From JBCCMB01 sp039026555 (GTDB lineage Bacteria; Pseudomonadota; Alphaproteobacteria; Caulobacterales; Hyphomonadaceae), in NCBI GenBank assembly GCA_039026555.1, contig JBCCMB010000160.1, positions 1 through 5,850 on the forward strand: a stretch of DNA of 5,850 nt, given 5' to 3'. The notes beneath the pieces are model-generated. The model was given only the letters and a program-made list of their open reading frames with translations. It had not been told where the DNA came from and made no database searches. Below, piece by piece: positions 1 through 5,449 of the stretch. Both the position numbers and the translations under genes were made by a program. Positions within the stretch are counted from its first letter, which is position 1. Every line of letters begins with the position of its first letter.

Positions 1-137
1 CCGGTCATTTCCGGTGTTGCGATCAGTTTGGCCCCGTCCGCCGCCGCCGTTTCGATCAGGCGTGTCGCCTCGGCGATGTTCGAGGAAACGTCAACGCCGG
101 AGCGGAGTTGGATGCAAGCGGCGCGAAAAATCGTCAT
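1..137 (-). CDS. Carbon-nitrogen hydrolase (nitrilase superfamily), N-terminal fragment
   Basis: The minus strand encodes 45 residues starting MTIFRAACIQLRSG and ending at the left edge in a TPEMT motif; the rest of the gene is outside the window. The opening beta strand followed by 'Q-R-S-G', an N-I-A-E-A helix and a 'DGA-LIATPE' strand is the standard start of the nitrilase fold. Glu43 of TPEMT fits the catalytic glutamate of the Glu-Lys-Cys triad; the Lys and Cys lie off the window. The superfamily hydrolyses nitriles, amides or omega-amides in the cytoplasm; the PEMT form resembles the alphaproteobacterial group often annotated simply as carbon-nitrogen hydrolase, so the substrate cannot be named. 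ATG at 137 gives the family-like N-terminus. An in-frame ATG at 152 would add MLRNG; neither has a clear Shine-Dalgarno. The frame upstream is open only to a stop at 276-278. Confidence 0.82.
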   Translation of the reverse strand, partial: MTIFRAACIQLRSGVDVSSNIAEATRLIETAAADGAKLIATPEMT

Positions 138-231
138 GCCGTTTCGTAGCATGGATATTGCGGCGCGCGCAGAGGCGGTGGAGAGGTCGTTCCCCCCATT
201 CGTTCCAATTCGTGGTCTGTATTTGTTGAAA

Positions 232-247
232 CGACGCTGTTGCGTCG
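232..247 (-). other. Short perfect hairpin, intergenic
   Basis: CGACGC at 232-237 and GCGTCG at 242-247 form a perfect 6-bp GC-rich stem with a 4-nt loop. Read on the minus strand it is followed by TTTCAACAAATAC, a very weak U tract. It might end or process a transcript coming from the AT-rich patch, or lie in the 5' leader of the nitrilase mRNA. A chance origin is possible. Confidence 0.3.
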
Positions 248-494
248 CAACGATCGAGAGTGCGAAGCGCCTCGCTTATCGGCCAAGTTTGTGCGCCGCA
301 ATATCTCTTTTTTGCACACCCCATGCTACATTTTTGCGAATGGTTTCCAAAATGGACGATTTTGTTAACGAATGCGCAACGGTTCGCGGCGTACTGTAGC
401 TTTGAGCACAAGACGCGCCTTCCCCCGGCGATCTGACGCTCTAGTAATGCGGTCCCTAGCGTCCATCCCCCTCCCAGGGGCCGCAAGAGTTTGG

Positions 495-523
495 CCGCGT
501 CTGTATTCCCCCTACAGGCGCGG
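495..523 (-). terminator. Hairpin just downstream of pgsA, possible 3' end of the uvrC-pgsA transcript
   Basis: CCGCGTCTGTA at 495-505 pairs with TACAGGCGCGG at 513-523 around a 7-nt loop, giving an 11-position stem with one A-C mismatch on the minus strand (a G-U wobble on the plus). It starts 10 bases past the pgsA stop codon. No run of T follows on either strand, so it does not match a classic intrinsic terminator; it could mark an mRNA 3' end or a Rho-dependent stop. The hairpin is seen directly; its role is inferred from position. Confidence 0.45.
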
Positions 524-533
524 TCGTCTCATT

Positions 534-1151
534 TCAGCTCTGGATAAGGTATCTCGCGCCCGTATAGAGCGACAGCGCGGCGGCGATCCACAACACAAAC
601 AACCAAGCAGCCATCAGCCCGCCATCAACCGCCGGCAGAAGCGCAAAAAAGATTGGGGTCGCCACCGCAATAAGCTCCAATGCGGTCTTCCATTTCGCCA
701 GAGCGGAGACCGGGGCGCCTTCGCCGTCTGTCGCCGCCAAACGCAAAATCGTGATGAGAAGATCGCGGCCAACGATGACGAGCGTGGGGATCAGGATCCA
801 AAGATTGTAGCCGGAAATCACGGTCAGTGCGATCAAAGGCAGGCCGACCAAGGCTTTGTCCGCAATGGGATCGAGAACGCGGCCGAATTTGCTGTCGGCG
901 TCCAATGCGCGAGCGGCCCATCCGTCAAACAGATCTGTTAGCGCTGCGAAGACGAACAGCCCGGCGGCGAGTTTCGTCCAATTGCGTCCGGCTTCTTCAG
1001 CGGCGCGGAAAGCTTGCGCGCTCATCTCCGCCATCTCCGGGCCTGTTGGAGGAATAAGCGGGGTCCAATATCCACGCCATAGCGCATAGGCGACGATGGG
1101 TGCTAACACGAAGCGCGTCAGCGTTAGGAGGTTGGGGATCTGCTTGATCAT
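534..1151 (-). CDS. pgsA: CDP-diacylglycerol--glycerol-3-phosphate 3-phosphatidyltransferase
   Basis: This 205-residue inner-membrane enzyme transfers the phosphatidyl group of CDP-diacylglycerol to glycerol-3-phosphate, giving phosphatidylglycerophosphate, the committed step to phosphatidylglycerol and cardiolipin. The complete CDP-alcohol phosphotransferase signature is present: Asp73, Asp76-Gly77, Ala80-Arg81, Gly90, Asp94 and Asp98, with the family spacing (DGx2ARx8Gx3Dx3D). The N-terminus IPNLLTLTRF is typical of PgsA. Hydrophobic stretches lie at about 13-26, 60-72, 99-113, 116-139, 158-174 and 179-196. The start at 1151 is favoured over a longer frame opening at 1211 because GAAGAAGG sits 7 nt upstream and because the extra residues are Arg-rich and unlike the family. 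It follows uvrC on the same strand after 108 nt, a common proteobacterial order. It is about 20 residues longer than the E. coli protein (182), mostly from a loop at about 33-59 before the signature motif. Confidence 0.95.
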   Translation of the reverse strand: MIKQIPNLLTLTRFVLAPIVAYALWRGYWTPLIPPTGPEMAEMSAQAFRAAEEAGRNWTKLAAGLFVFAALTDLFDGWAARALDADSKFGRVLDPIADKALVGLPLIALTVISGYNLWILIPTLVIVGRDLLITILRLAATDGEGAPVSALAKWKTALELIAVATPIFFALLPAVDGGLMAAWLFVLWIAAALSLYTGARYLIQS

Positions 1152-1158
1152 TCCAGGA

Positions 1159-1166
1159 CCTTCTTC
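1159..1166 (-). promoter_or_regulatory. Ribosome binding site fixing the pgsA start
   Basis: GAAGAAGG lies 7 nt before the ATG at 1151 and decides this start over the longer upstream reading frame. Confidence 0.75.
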
Positions 1167-1200
1167 GGGGGATTGGCGCGACCATAGGCGTCTGACCGTA

Positions 1201-1260
1201 AGCCGCCGCAAGGGCGACCGGAGTGCTTGTAGCGTGCTCCGTAAAGGATGCGAAGCGGCT
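1201..1260 (-). other. Nested inverted repeats in the uvrC-pgsA gap
   Basis: Outer arms AGCCGC (1201-1206) and GCGGCT (1255-1260, touching the uvrC stop codon) enclose inner arms CGGAG (1219-1223) and CTCCG (1237-1241). Together they could fold the 108-nt spacer of the transcript. No T tract follows, so read-through into pgsA is likely. The arms are short and the structure may be fortuitous. Confidence 0.3.
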
Positions 1261-3134
1261 TATCCGCTGTGGAAATGGTCGTAAATACGTTGCGCTAGCG
1301 CCGCGCTGACTCCATCGGCGGTTTCTAAATCGGCGAGACCCGCCGCCGCGACGCCTTTCGCTGAGCCAAAGCGATGCAACAGCGCCTTCTTACGCGCCGG
1401 ACCGACGCCGTCGATCTCGTCTAATGGGCTTTTCGTGATATCTGCGGAGCGCTTGGCGCGATGCGCGCCGATCGCCCAACGGTGCGCCTCGTCACGCAAG
1501 CGTTGCAGGTAGTAGAGCGCCGGGTCGGACTGAGGCAGCTGAAATGGCGCTTTGCCAGGACGAAAGAATTGTTCGCGGCCTGCATTCCTGTCGGGGCCTT
1601 TTGCGATGGCGATCAAATTTAGCTCGCCGCGATCAAAGCCTAGCGTCTGCAAGGTTTCTGAGACCGCGGACAATTGTCCAAGCCCGCCATCGATAAGAAC
1701 CAAATCGGGCCAGGAGTCCGGGCGAGACTCTTTGCCCTCCGCCTCTTTTTTGAGGCGGCTAAAGCGGCGGCGCATAACCTCGCGCATCATACCGTAATCA
1801 TCGCCTGGCTCGATCTCGTCATCCTTGATGTTGAACTTTCGATAAGCTTGCTTTTCAAAGCCTTCCGGTCCCGCCACAATCATCCCGCCGACCGCGTTCG
1901 ATCCTTGGATGTGCGAATTGTCGTAAACTTCAATGCGCGTCGGCGCGTCGGGAAGATCGAGGACCTTTTGAATCTGCGCGAAGATCTTTTGCTGGCTTTG
2001 CGTTTCCGCCAGCTTGCGCGCTAATGCTTCGCGCGCATTTCGCGCCGCCTGCAAAACCAGCTCGCGTTTTTCCCCGCGTTGAGGCGTTCGGATTTCGATC
2101 TTGTGGTCGCTGCGTAACTCCAGCGCTTCGGCAATCAAATCGCCATGCGGCAATTCCCAGCTCGTTAGGATAAGCCGGGGAGGCGGCCGCGTATCGTAAA
2201 ACTGCGCCAGGAAGGCGTCTAAGATTTCACCTTCGTCCGCATCTTGATCATGCTTTGGATAATAGGCTGTGGCGCCCCAATTTTGGCCAGCGCGAAAAAA
2301 GAACACCTGCACGCAGGATTGGCCGGCCTTGGTTTCAATGCCGAAGACATCAGCCTCCCGCACCCCTGCCGGATTGACGCCCTGGCTTTCGCGAACCGCT
2401 GATAGGGCGCGAATGCGGTCTCTGAGGCGCGCGGCGGTTTCAAACTCCATCGCTTCGGACGCCGCTTCCATCTCCACCGACAAGCGGTCGTGGAGCTCCA
2501 CCGCCTCGCCGCGCAGAAAGGAGGCGGCTTCATCGGTCAGATCGGCGTAGTCGGCTGTCGAGATGAGATTGACGCAAGGCGCCGCGCATCGCTTGATCTG
2601 ATACAACATGCAAGGCCGCATGCGTCCCTCATAAACGCTGTCGCTACAGGTGCGCAGCAGGAAGGCTTTTTGCAAAGTGTCGAGCGTTCGATCGACAGCG
2701 CCGGCGGATGCGAAGGGACCGAAATAATCGCCCTTGGCTTTTTTGGCGCCGCGATGCTTCAAAATTTGCGGCGCTTCGTGCTCGCGTCGGATCAATATGT
2801 AGGGGAAGCTCTTGTCGTCGCGCAGGATAATGTTGAAGCGCGGCTTCAGCCGTTTGATCAGGTTGGCTTCCAATAGGAGCGCTTCGGTCTCGCTGGGCGT
2901 TACGACGAATTCCATCGATCGAGTTAGAGAAATCATTCTGGCGATGCGCTGCGTATGCCCGCCGAGTTTGGCGTAGCTGGAAACGCGATTTTTCAGATTC
3001 TTCGCCTTTCCGACATAAAGCACCTCTTCGTCTGCGCCATACATCCTGTACACTCCAGGCCGACCTGGCAGACGCTTCAGATGGTCCTTTATGACGGCGA
3101 CGCCTTGGACCGTGGCTGGCGGGGTATCGGTCAT
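1260..3134 (-). CDS. uvrC: UvrABC system protein C (excinuclease subunit C)
   Basis: UvrC makes both incisions around a lesion in nucleotide excision repair after UvrA/UvrB loading. The 624-residue protein has the full domain order. The GIY-YIG nuclease (about 22-105) shows GVY at 27-29, YVG at 40-42, Arg50 and Glu89 and makes the 3' cut. Cys163, 175, 183 and 187 have the 12-8-4 spacing of the UvrC iron-sulfur cluster ligands. A UVR motif for UvrB contact is at about 227-242 (FETAARLRDR). The RNase H-like nuclease for the 5' cut shows Asp405 (VYDNSHIQG), Asp482 (LIDGGLGQL) and His551 (RDEAHRWAI). Tandem helix-hairpin-helix DNA-binding motifs fill about 570-622. All catalytic residues are present, so it should be active. 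Length is near the family's usual 590-620. The ATG at 3134 lacks a well-placed Shine-Dalgarno (the closest, GGAG, is 16 nt away); a short ORF overlapping it as ATGA may supply ribosomes. It is divergent from the kinase gene. Confidence 0.98.
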   Translation of the reverse strand: MTDTPPATVQGVAVIKDHLKRLPGRPGVYRMYGADEEVLYVGKAKNLKNRVSSYAKLGGHTQRIARMISLTRSMEFVVTPSETEALLLEANLIKRLKPRFNIILRDDKSFPYILIRREHEAPQILKHRGAKKAKGDYFGPFASAGAVDRTLDTLQKAFLLRTCSDSVYEGRMRPCMLYQIKRCAAPCVNLISTADYADLTDEAASFLRGEAVELHDRLSVEMEAASEAMEFETAARLRDRIRALSAVRESQGVNPAGVREADVFGIETKAGQSCVQVFFFRAGQNWGATAYYPKHDQDADEGEILDAFLAQFYDTRPPPRLILTSWELPHGDLIAEALELRSDHKIEIRTPQRGEKRELVLQAARNAREALARKLAETQSQQKIFAQIQKVLDLPDAPTRIEVYDNSHIQGSNAVGGMIVAGPEGFEKQAYRKFNIKDDEIEPGDDYGMMREVMRRRFSRLKKEAEGKESRPDSWPDLVLIDGGLGQLSAVSETLQTLGFDRGELNLIAIAKGPDRNAGREQFFRPGKAPFQLPQSDPALYYLQRLRDEAHRWAIGAHRAKRSADITKSPLDEIDGVGPARKKALLHRFGSAKGVAAAGLADLETADGVSAALAQRIYDHFHSG

Positions 3135-3205
3135 TTATAAGGTGCAACGACTCCAAGAACGTGTATCACGCTTGCGTGAAAATTGAGGTCTGTGAAACCG
3201 CTCAT
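3131..3205 (-). CDS. Possible 24-codon leader ORF coupled to uvrC
   Basis: A frame from ATG at 3205 encodes MSGFTDLNFHASVIHVLGVV followed by APYK and a stop. Its TGA shares bases with the uvrC ATG (ATGA), the arrangement used for translational coupling. AAGGGG precedes the ATG by 3 nt, which is a strong but tightly spaced Shine-Dalgarno, better than anything directly before uvrC. The peptide has no recognised motif. A 24-codon frame can be open by chance and one ATA codon is present, so the case rests on the overlap and the ribosome binding site. If real, it would act as a leader rather than as a functional protein. Confidence 0.3.
   Translation of the reverse strand: MSGFTDLNFHASVIHVLGVVAPYK
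3166..3179. promoter_or_regulatory. Palindromic element TCACGC-TT-GCGTGA, candidate operator
   Basis: Six-base arms separated by two bases, 31 nt upstream of uvrC and about 100 nt upstream of the kinase gene. It is the size of a dimeric repressor or activator site, and could also form a short hairpin in the uvrC leader RNA. I cannot assign it to a known regulator. Confidence 0.3.
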
Positions 3206-3230
3206 CAACCCCTTAGCTTTATGTTGATGA
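3202..3230. promoter_or_regulatory. Perfect 8-bp inverted repeat in the divergent uvrC/kinase region
   Basis: TCATCAAC (3202-3209) and GTTGATGA (3223-3230) are perfect inverted copies around a 13-nt spacer. In the uvrC-direction RNA the loop would hold most of the AAGGGG of the leader ORF and the 3' arm would hold its ATG, so folding would hide that start. As DNA it could equally be an operator between the divergent genes. Sequence and geometry are seen; function is inferred. Confidence 0.4.
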
Positions 3231-3263
3231 TTCGGTGGGGACGCGCATTGCGGGAATCTTACT

Positions 3264-3270
3264 AAGGGGG
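3264..3270 (+). promoter_or_regulatory. Ribosome binding site supporting a TTG start for the kinase
   Basis: AAGGGGG lies 8 nt before TTG at 3279. The first ATG, at 3294, is 23 nt away and has only an AGG directly abutting it, too close to work, so TTG is the better-supported start. Confidence 0.65.
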
Positions 3271-3278
3271 CTGCTAAT

Positions 3279-5045
3279 TTGGCGCCGTGCAGGATGGATA
3301 TAAGCAATGTCTCCAACGAGGCTTGGCGCGGAGCATTGCGCCCTAGAGCGCGGGGCGCCTCGAGCCGAGTGATGTGGTTTTTGTGCGTGCCCGCCGCCGC
3401 ATGCCTCGTGGATCAAAGCTTACAGACGTTTTTGTTCGCGGTGATCTGGACGCCGATCATGATCGCATTGGTGCTGCTTGATGCGAGATACGCGGCCGAC
3501 CGGTTAAAGGACCGTCGCCCTTGCGACCGAGCGGACCTGATTAAATCAACCTTAAAGATGGCGCTGCACGGGACGAGCGTGTCCATCGCCTTGATCTATT
3601 TGTGGGTGTTGTCGCCCCCCCTGGCGCTCATTTTCGTACTGGGCGTCGTTGTCGAGATTATGGTGCGGGTCCATACTGTACTCCCGTTTTTTGTCGCCGG
3701 CGCGACGCCCCTTTTGATTTCGGTTCTGGGAATCTGCGTTGCGCTCTTGGTGGATCGTGGCGTCTCATCTCCGATTCCTTGGGTTACGCTTTTCGGCGTT
3801 CTGGGCGTGACCCATTTGGTTTGGAAGGGCGTTGTCGATTTACATTGGTCGGCGCAATCCTTGCGGATGATGCGCCGTGCAGAACGCGCAGAGCGTCAAC
3901 GCGCGCTTATCGCCAGTCAAGCGAAGACGGATTTTCTCGCGGTTATCAGTCATGAATTGCGTACGCCGATGAACGCCGTCATGGGGTCGGTTGAAGTGCT
4001 TCGGCGGACAAATTTGGACCTCCAACAGCGAGAGCATTTGGATGTGTTGTCCGATAGCGGCGCAGTTCTTATGGCGCTGTTGAACGATGTTTTGGACATG
4101 TCCAAAATTGAATCTGGCGGCATGGAGACCGAGATGATCGGCGTAGACATGCGCCGTCTCGCAGAAGGTCTGGAGCGGATGTGGCGGCCGCGCGCGCTCG
4201 ACAAGGGCGTTGATATGTTTGTCGCGATCGATCCGAATACGCCAGATGGGGTTAAAGCCGATCCAACACGCTTGCGACAGATCTTGTTCAACCTTCTCTC
4301 CAACGCGGTCAAATTCACCGAGAGCGGGGAAATTCACCTCAGAATAGGCGTTGATCGCGCAGCGGCGGCCGGCGAGGCGGTGACGCTCACTGTTGAGGTT
4401 GAAGACACGGGATGCGGGATTAGCACCGAAGCGCAAGCGCGGATTTTCCGTCCGTTTCAGCAGGCCGACGTCACCATCGCGCGGCGGTATGGCGGCACGG
4501 GCTTAGGGCTGTCTATTTCTTCTGGTTTGGCTGAAGCCATGGGCGCGACGCTGACTTTGAAGAGCGATTTGGGCGAAGGCGCGCGTTTTTTGTTTAGACT
4601 GCCGACGCACGCTGTGAAGCTTGAAGACGCGGAACAAGAAAGTCTGGCTTTCGCAAGGCCTTTACAAATCCTCGTCGCCGAAGATCACCCCGCCAATCGC
4701 CGTATTCTCGGCGCTCTTCTGCAGCCCTTTGGCTATGATGTTATCATCGCGAAGGATGGCAAAGAAGTTTTGGACATGTTTGCTTTAGGCGAATTCGATC
4801 TTGTCTTGATGGATGTTCAAATGCCGAAACTGGACGGTTATGAGGCCACGAAGAAGATCCGAGCGAGCGGCGGGGCCGGCGCAAAAGTTCCAATCGTCGC
4901 TCTCACCGCCAACGCTAAGGACCGCGAACGTTGCTTGGCGGCGGGTATGACCGATTTCGTCGCAAAACCGATTGATCCGCGTCACTTGAACTCGGTGATC
5001 GTGAAAGCGGTCAATCGAACTGGCGATCCGGGACGCGCGGCTTAA
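3279..5045 (+). CDS. Membrane-bound hybrid sensor histidine kinase with C-terminal receiver domain
   Basis: A 588-residue two-component hybrid kinase. Residues about 31-185 carry roughly six hydrophobic segments (near 32-46, 50-67, 97-111, 113-129, 133-158, 166-183) with only short loops, so the sensor is mostly buried in the membrane; I recognise no named sensor family and see no PAS or HAMP domain. A charged helix (about 191-216) leads to the dimerisation domain with SHELRTP and phospho-acceptor His225. The ATPase domain shows the N box FNLLSNAVKF (Asn338, Asn342), G1 DTGCG (376-380), F box (390-393) and G2 GGTGLG (405-410). The receiver (about 462-575) has Glu468/Asp469, phospho-acceptor Asp512 in LMDVQMP, Thr543 and Lys563. 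All key residues are intact. No output or histidine phosphotransfer domain is fused, so phosphate presumably passes to a separate phosphotransferase or back to His225. The start is taken as TTG; ATG at 3294 would remove five residues. It is monocistronic here, divergent from uvrC and convergent with the next gene. Confidence 0.96.
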   Translation: MAPCRMDISNVSNEAWRGALRPRARGASSRVMWFLCVPAAACLVDQSLQTFLFAVIWTPIMIALVLLDARYAADRLKDRRPCDRADLIKSTLKMALHGTSVSIALIYLWVLSPPLALIFVLGVVVEIMVRVHTVLPFFVAGATPLLISVLGICVALLVDRGVSSPIPWVTLFGVLGVTHLVWKGVVDLHWSAQSLRMMRRAERAERQRALIASQAKTDFLAVISHELRTPMNAVMGSVEVLRRTNLDLQQREHLDVLSDSGAVLMALLNDVLDMSKIESGGMETEMIGVDMRRLAEGLERMWRPRALDKGVDMFVAIDPNTPDGVKADPTRLRQILFNLLSNAVKFTESGEIHLRIGVDRAAAAGEAVTLTVEVEDTGCGISTEAQARIFRPFQQADVTIARRYGGTGLGLSISSGLAEAMGATLTLKSDLGEGARFLFRLPTHAVKLEDAEQESLAFARPLQILVAEDHPANRRILGALLQPFGYDVIIAKDGKEVLDMFALGEFDLVLMDVQMPKLDGYEATKKIRASGGAGAKVPIVALTANAKDRERCLAAGMTDFVAKPIDPRHLNSVIVKAVNRTGDPGRAA

Positions 5046-5053
5046 AGAGACCG

Positions 5054-5320
5054 CTAAAGACTTGGGATTACCAGCATTCCCAAAATGAAGGCGGCGGCCA
5101 ACGTGACGACCACCAAAATTGGGAAGTTACTGACCTCGACATCGCGGCCAACCCGGCGACGCGGCGGCCGCGCGGCGACATAGCCGACGAAGGCGACAAC
5201 GCCCATAATGAGGATGAGCTTTTGTAAGTCGTTCCACGTCGTGAAGGGCGCATAAGCCGCGTCCAGCGCTGACGACACGAAACGTCGTGTGTCGTAAACT
5301 GCCTGATGATACGCGCTCAT
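5054..5320 (-). CDS. Small protein with two predicted membrane segments, function unknown
   Basis: An 88-residue protein I do not recognise. Residues 1-33 form a polar, aromatic-containing N-terminal part (MSAYHQAVYDTRRF). A hydrophobic segment at about 34-50 is followed by a strongly basic linker, RPPRRRVGRD (51-60), and a second hydrophobic segment at about 66-85, with the chain ending in PSL. By the positive-inside rule the basic linker is cytoplasmic, placing both ends in the periplasm. The start at 5320 is chosen because AGGAGA lies 10 nt upstream; an in-frame GTG at 5353 would add 11 charged residues and has no ribosome binding site. It lies on the same strand as the sortase, 129 nt downstream of it, and may be co-transcribed; its 3' end faces the kinase gene with an 8-bp gap. 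Hydrophobicity pattern, plausible codon use and the ribosome binding site support a real gene. Confidence 0.75.
   Translation of the reverse strand: MSAYHQAVYDTRRFVSSALDAAYAPFTTWNDLQKLILIMGVVAFVGYVAARPPRRRVGRDVEVSNFPILVVVTLAAAFILGMLVIPSL
5062..5083. other. Weak hairpin at the convergent 3' ends
   Basis: TTGGGA (5062-5067) and TCCCAA (5078-5083) can pair around a 10-nt loop. It lies inside the last codons of the small membrane protein gene and 17 nt past the kinase stop. On the minus strand TCTTT follows shortly after. It could act as a weak bidirectional terminator for the two facing genes, but the stem is short and no better terminator is visible. Confidence 0.2.
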
Positions 5321-5330
5321 GTCTTCACGA

Positions 5331-5336
5331 TCTCCT
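5331..5336 (-). promoter_or_regulatory. Ribosome binding site choosing the start of the small membrane protein
   Basis: AGGAGA, 10 nt before ATG at 5320. It lies inside the longer frame that would begin at GTG 5353, which argues for the shorter protein. Confidence 0.6.
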
Positions 5337-5379
5337 GTCTCATAGCGGGACACAAAGGGCGGTTTACCGCAGTGTGTCG

Positions 5380-5418
5380 CGCGTATGGTTGATTTACGCG
5401 CAATGAATGTGCCGCGTA
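5380..5418. repeat. Three copies of CGCGTA in the sortase/small-protein gap
   Basis: CGCGTATG occurs directly repeated at 5380-5387 and 5413-5420, 33 nt apart, about three helical turns. An inverted copy, TACGCG, lies between them at 5395-5400. A separate near-palindrome, GCGGT-TT-ACCGC, is at 5359-5370. Together they could be regulator sites upstream of the small membrane protein gene. The motif is short and GC-rich, so chance clustering is possible. Confidence 0.3.
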
Positions 5419-5449
5419 TGATGGCGGTGCGATTTGGGTGGTGTAGGCT

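Larger units (their letters stand above)
138..533. other. Gene-less stretch between pgsA and the nitrilase gene
   Basis: About 400 bases without a supportable gene. Open frames on both strands translate to Arg/Cys/Ser-rich, low-hydrophobicity sequence with no recognisable motif and no ribosome binding site, so I do not call them. The stretch contains an AT-richer patch at about 300-375 that could carry the nitrilase promoter, and two hairpins listed separately. I looked for tRNA T-arm signatures and found none. Confidence 0.6.

Noticed and set aside
290..355. Sigma-70-like promoter for the nitrilase on the minus strand (TTGGAA, 16 nt, TAGCAT)
   Set aside because: Each hexamer matches only four of six consensus bases, so it is too weak to call from sequence alone.
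28..399. 123-codon plus-strand open frame near the left edge
   Set aside because: It overlaps the nitrilase start in antisense, has no ribosome binding site, and its Arg/Cys/Ser-rich translation looks like no protein family.
91..486. 131-codon minus-strand open frame
   Set aside because: It overlaps the nitrilase N-terminus in another frame and its translation has no domain-like hydrophobic pattern.
372..941. 189-codon plus-strand open frame opposite pgsA
   Set aside because: It is antisense to the well-supported pgsA coding region and very rich in Arg and Gln, as expected from a shadow frame.
3150..3175. Possible SOS (LexA) box before uvrC
   Set aside because: A single GTTC is present on the minus strand, but the partner half at 7-nt spacing reads GCGT, so the alphaproteobacterial GTTC-N7-GTTC pattern is not met.
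3131..3316. Longer version (61 codons from TTG) of the uvrC leader ORF
   Set aside because: It would overlap the kinase start in antisense and lacks a ribosome binding site; only the 24-codon version from 3205 has one.
3840..4436. 198-codon minus-strand open frame within the kinase gene
   Set aside because: It is antisense to the conserved dimerisation and ATPase domains; no ribosome binding site or recognisable motif.
5321..5353. Upstream GTG start for the small membrane protein
   Set aside because: It has no ribosome binding site, and the clear AGGAGA lies within this extension, ideally placed for the ATG at 5320.
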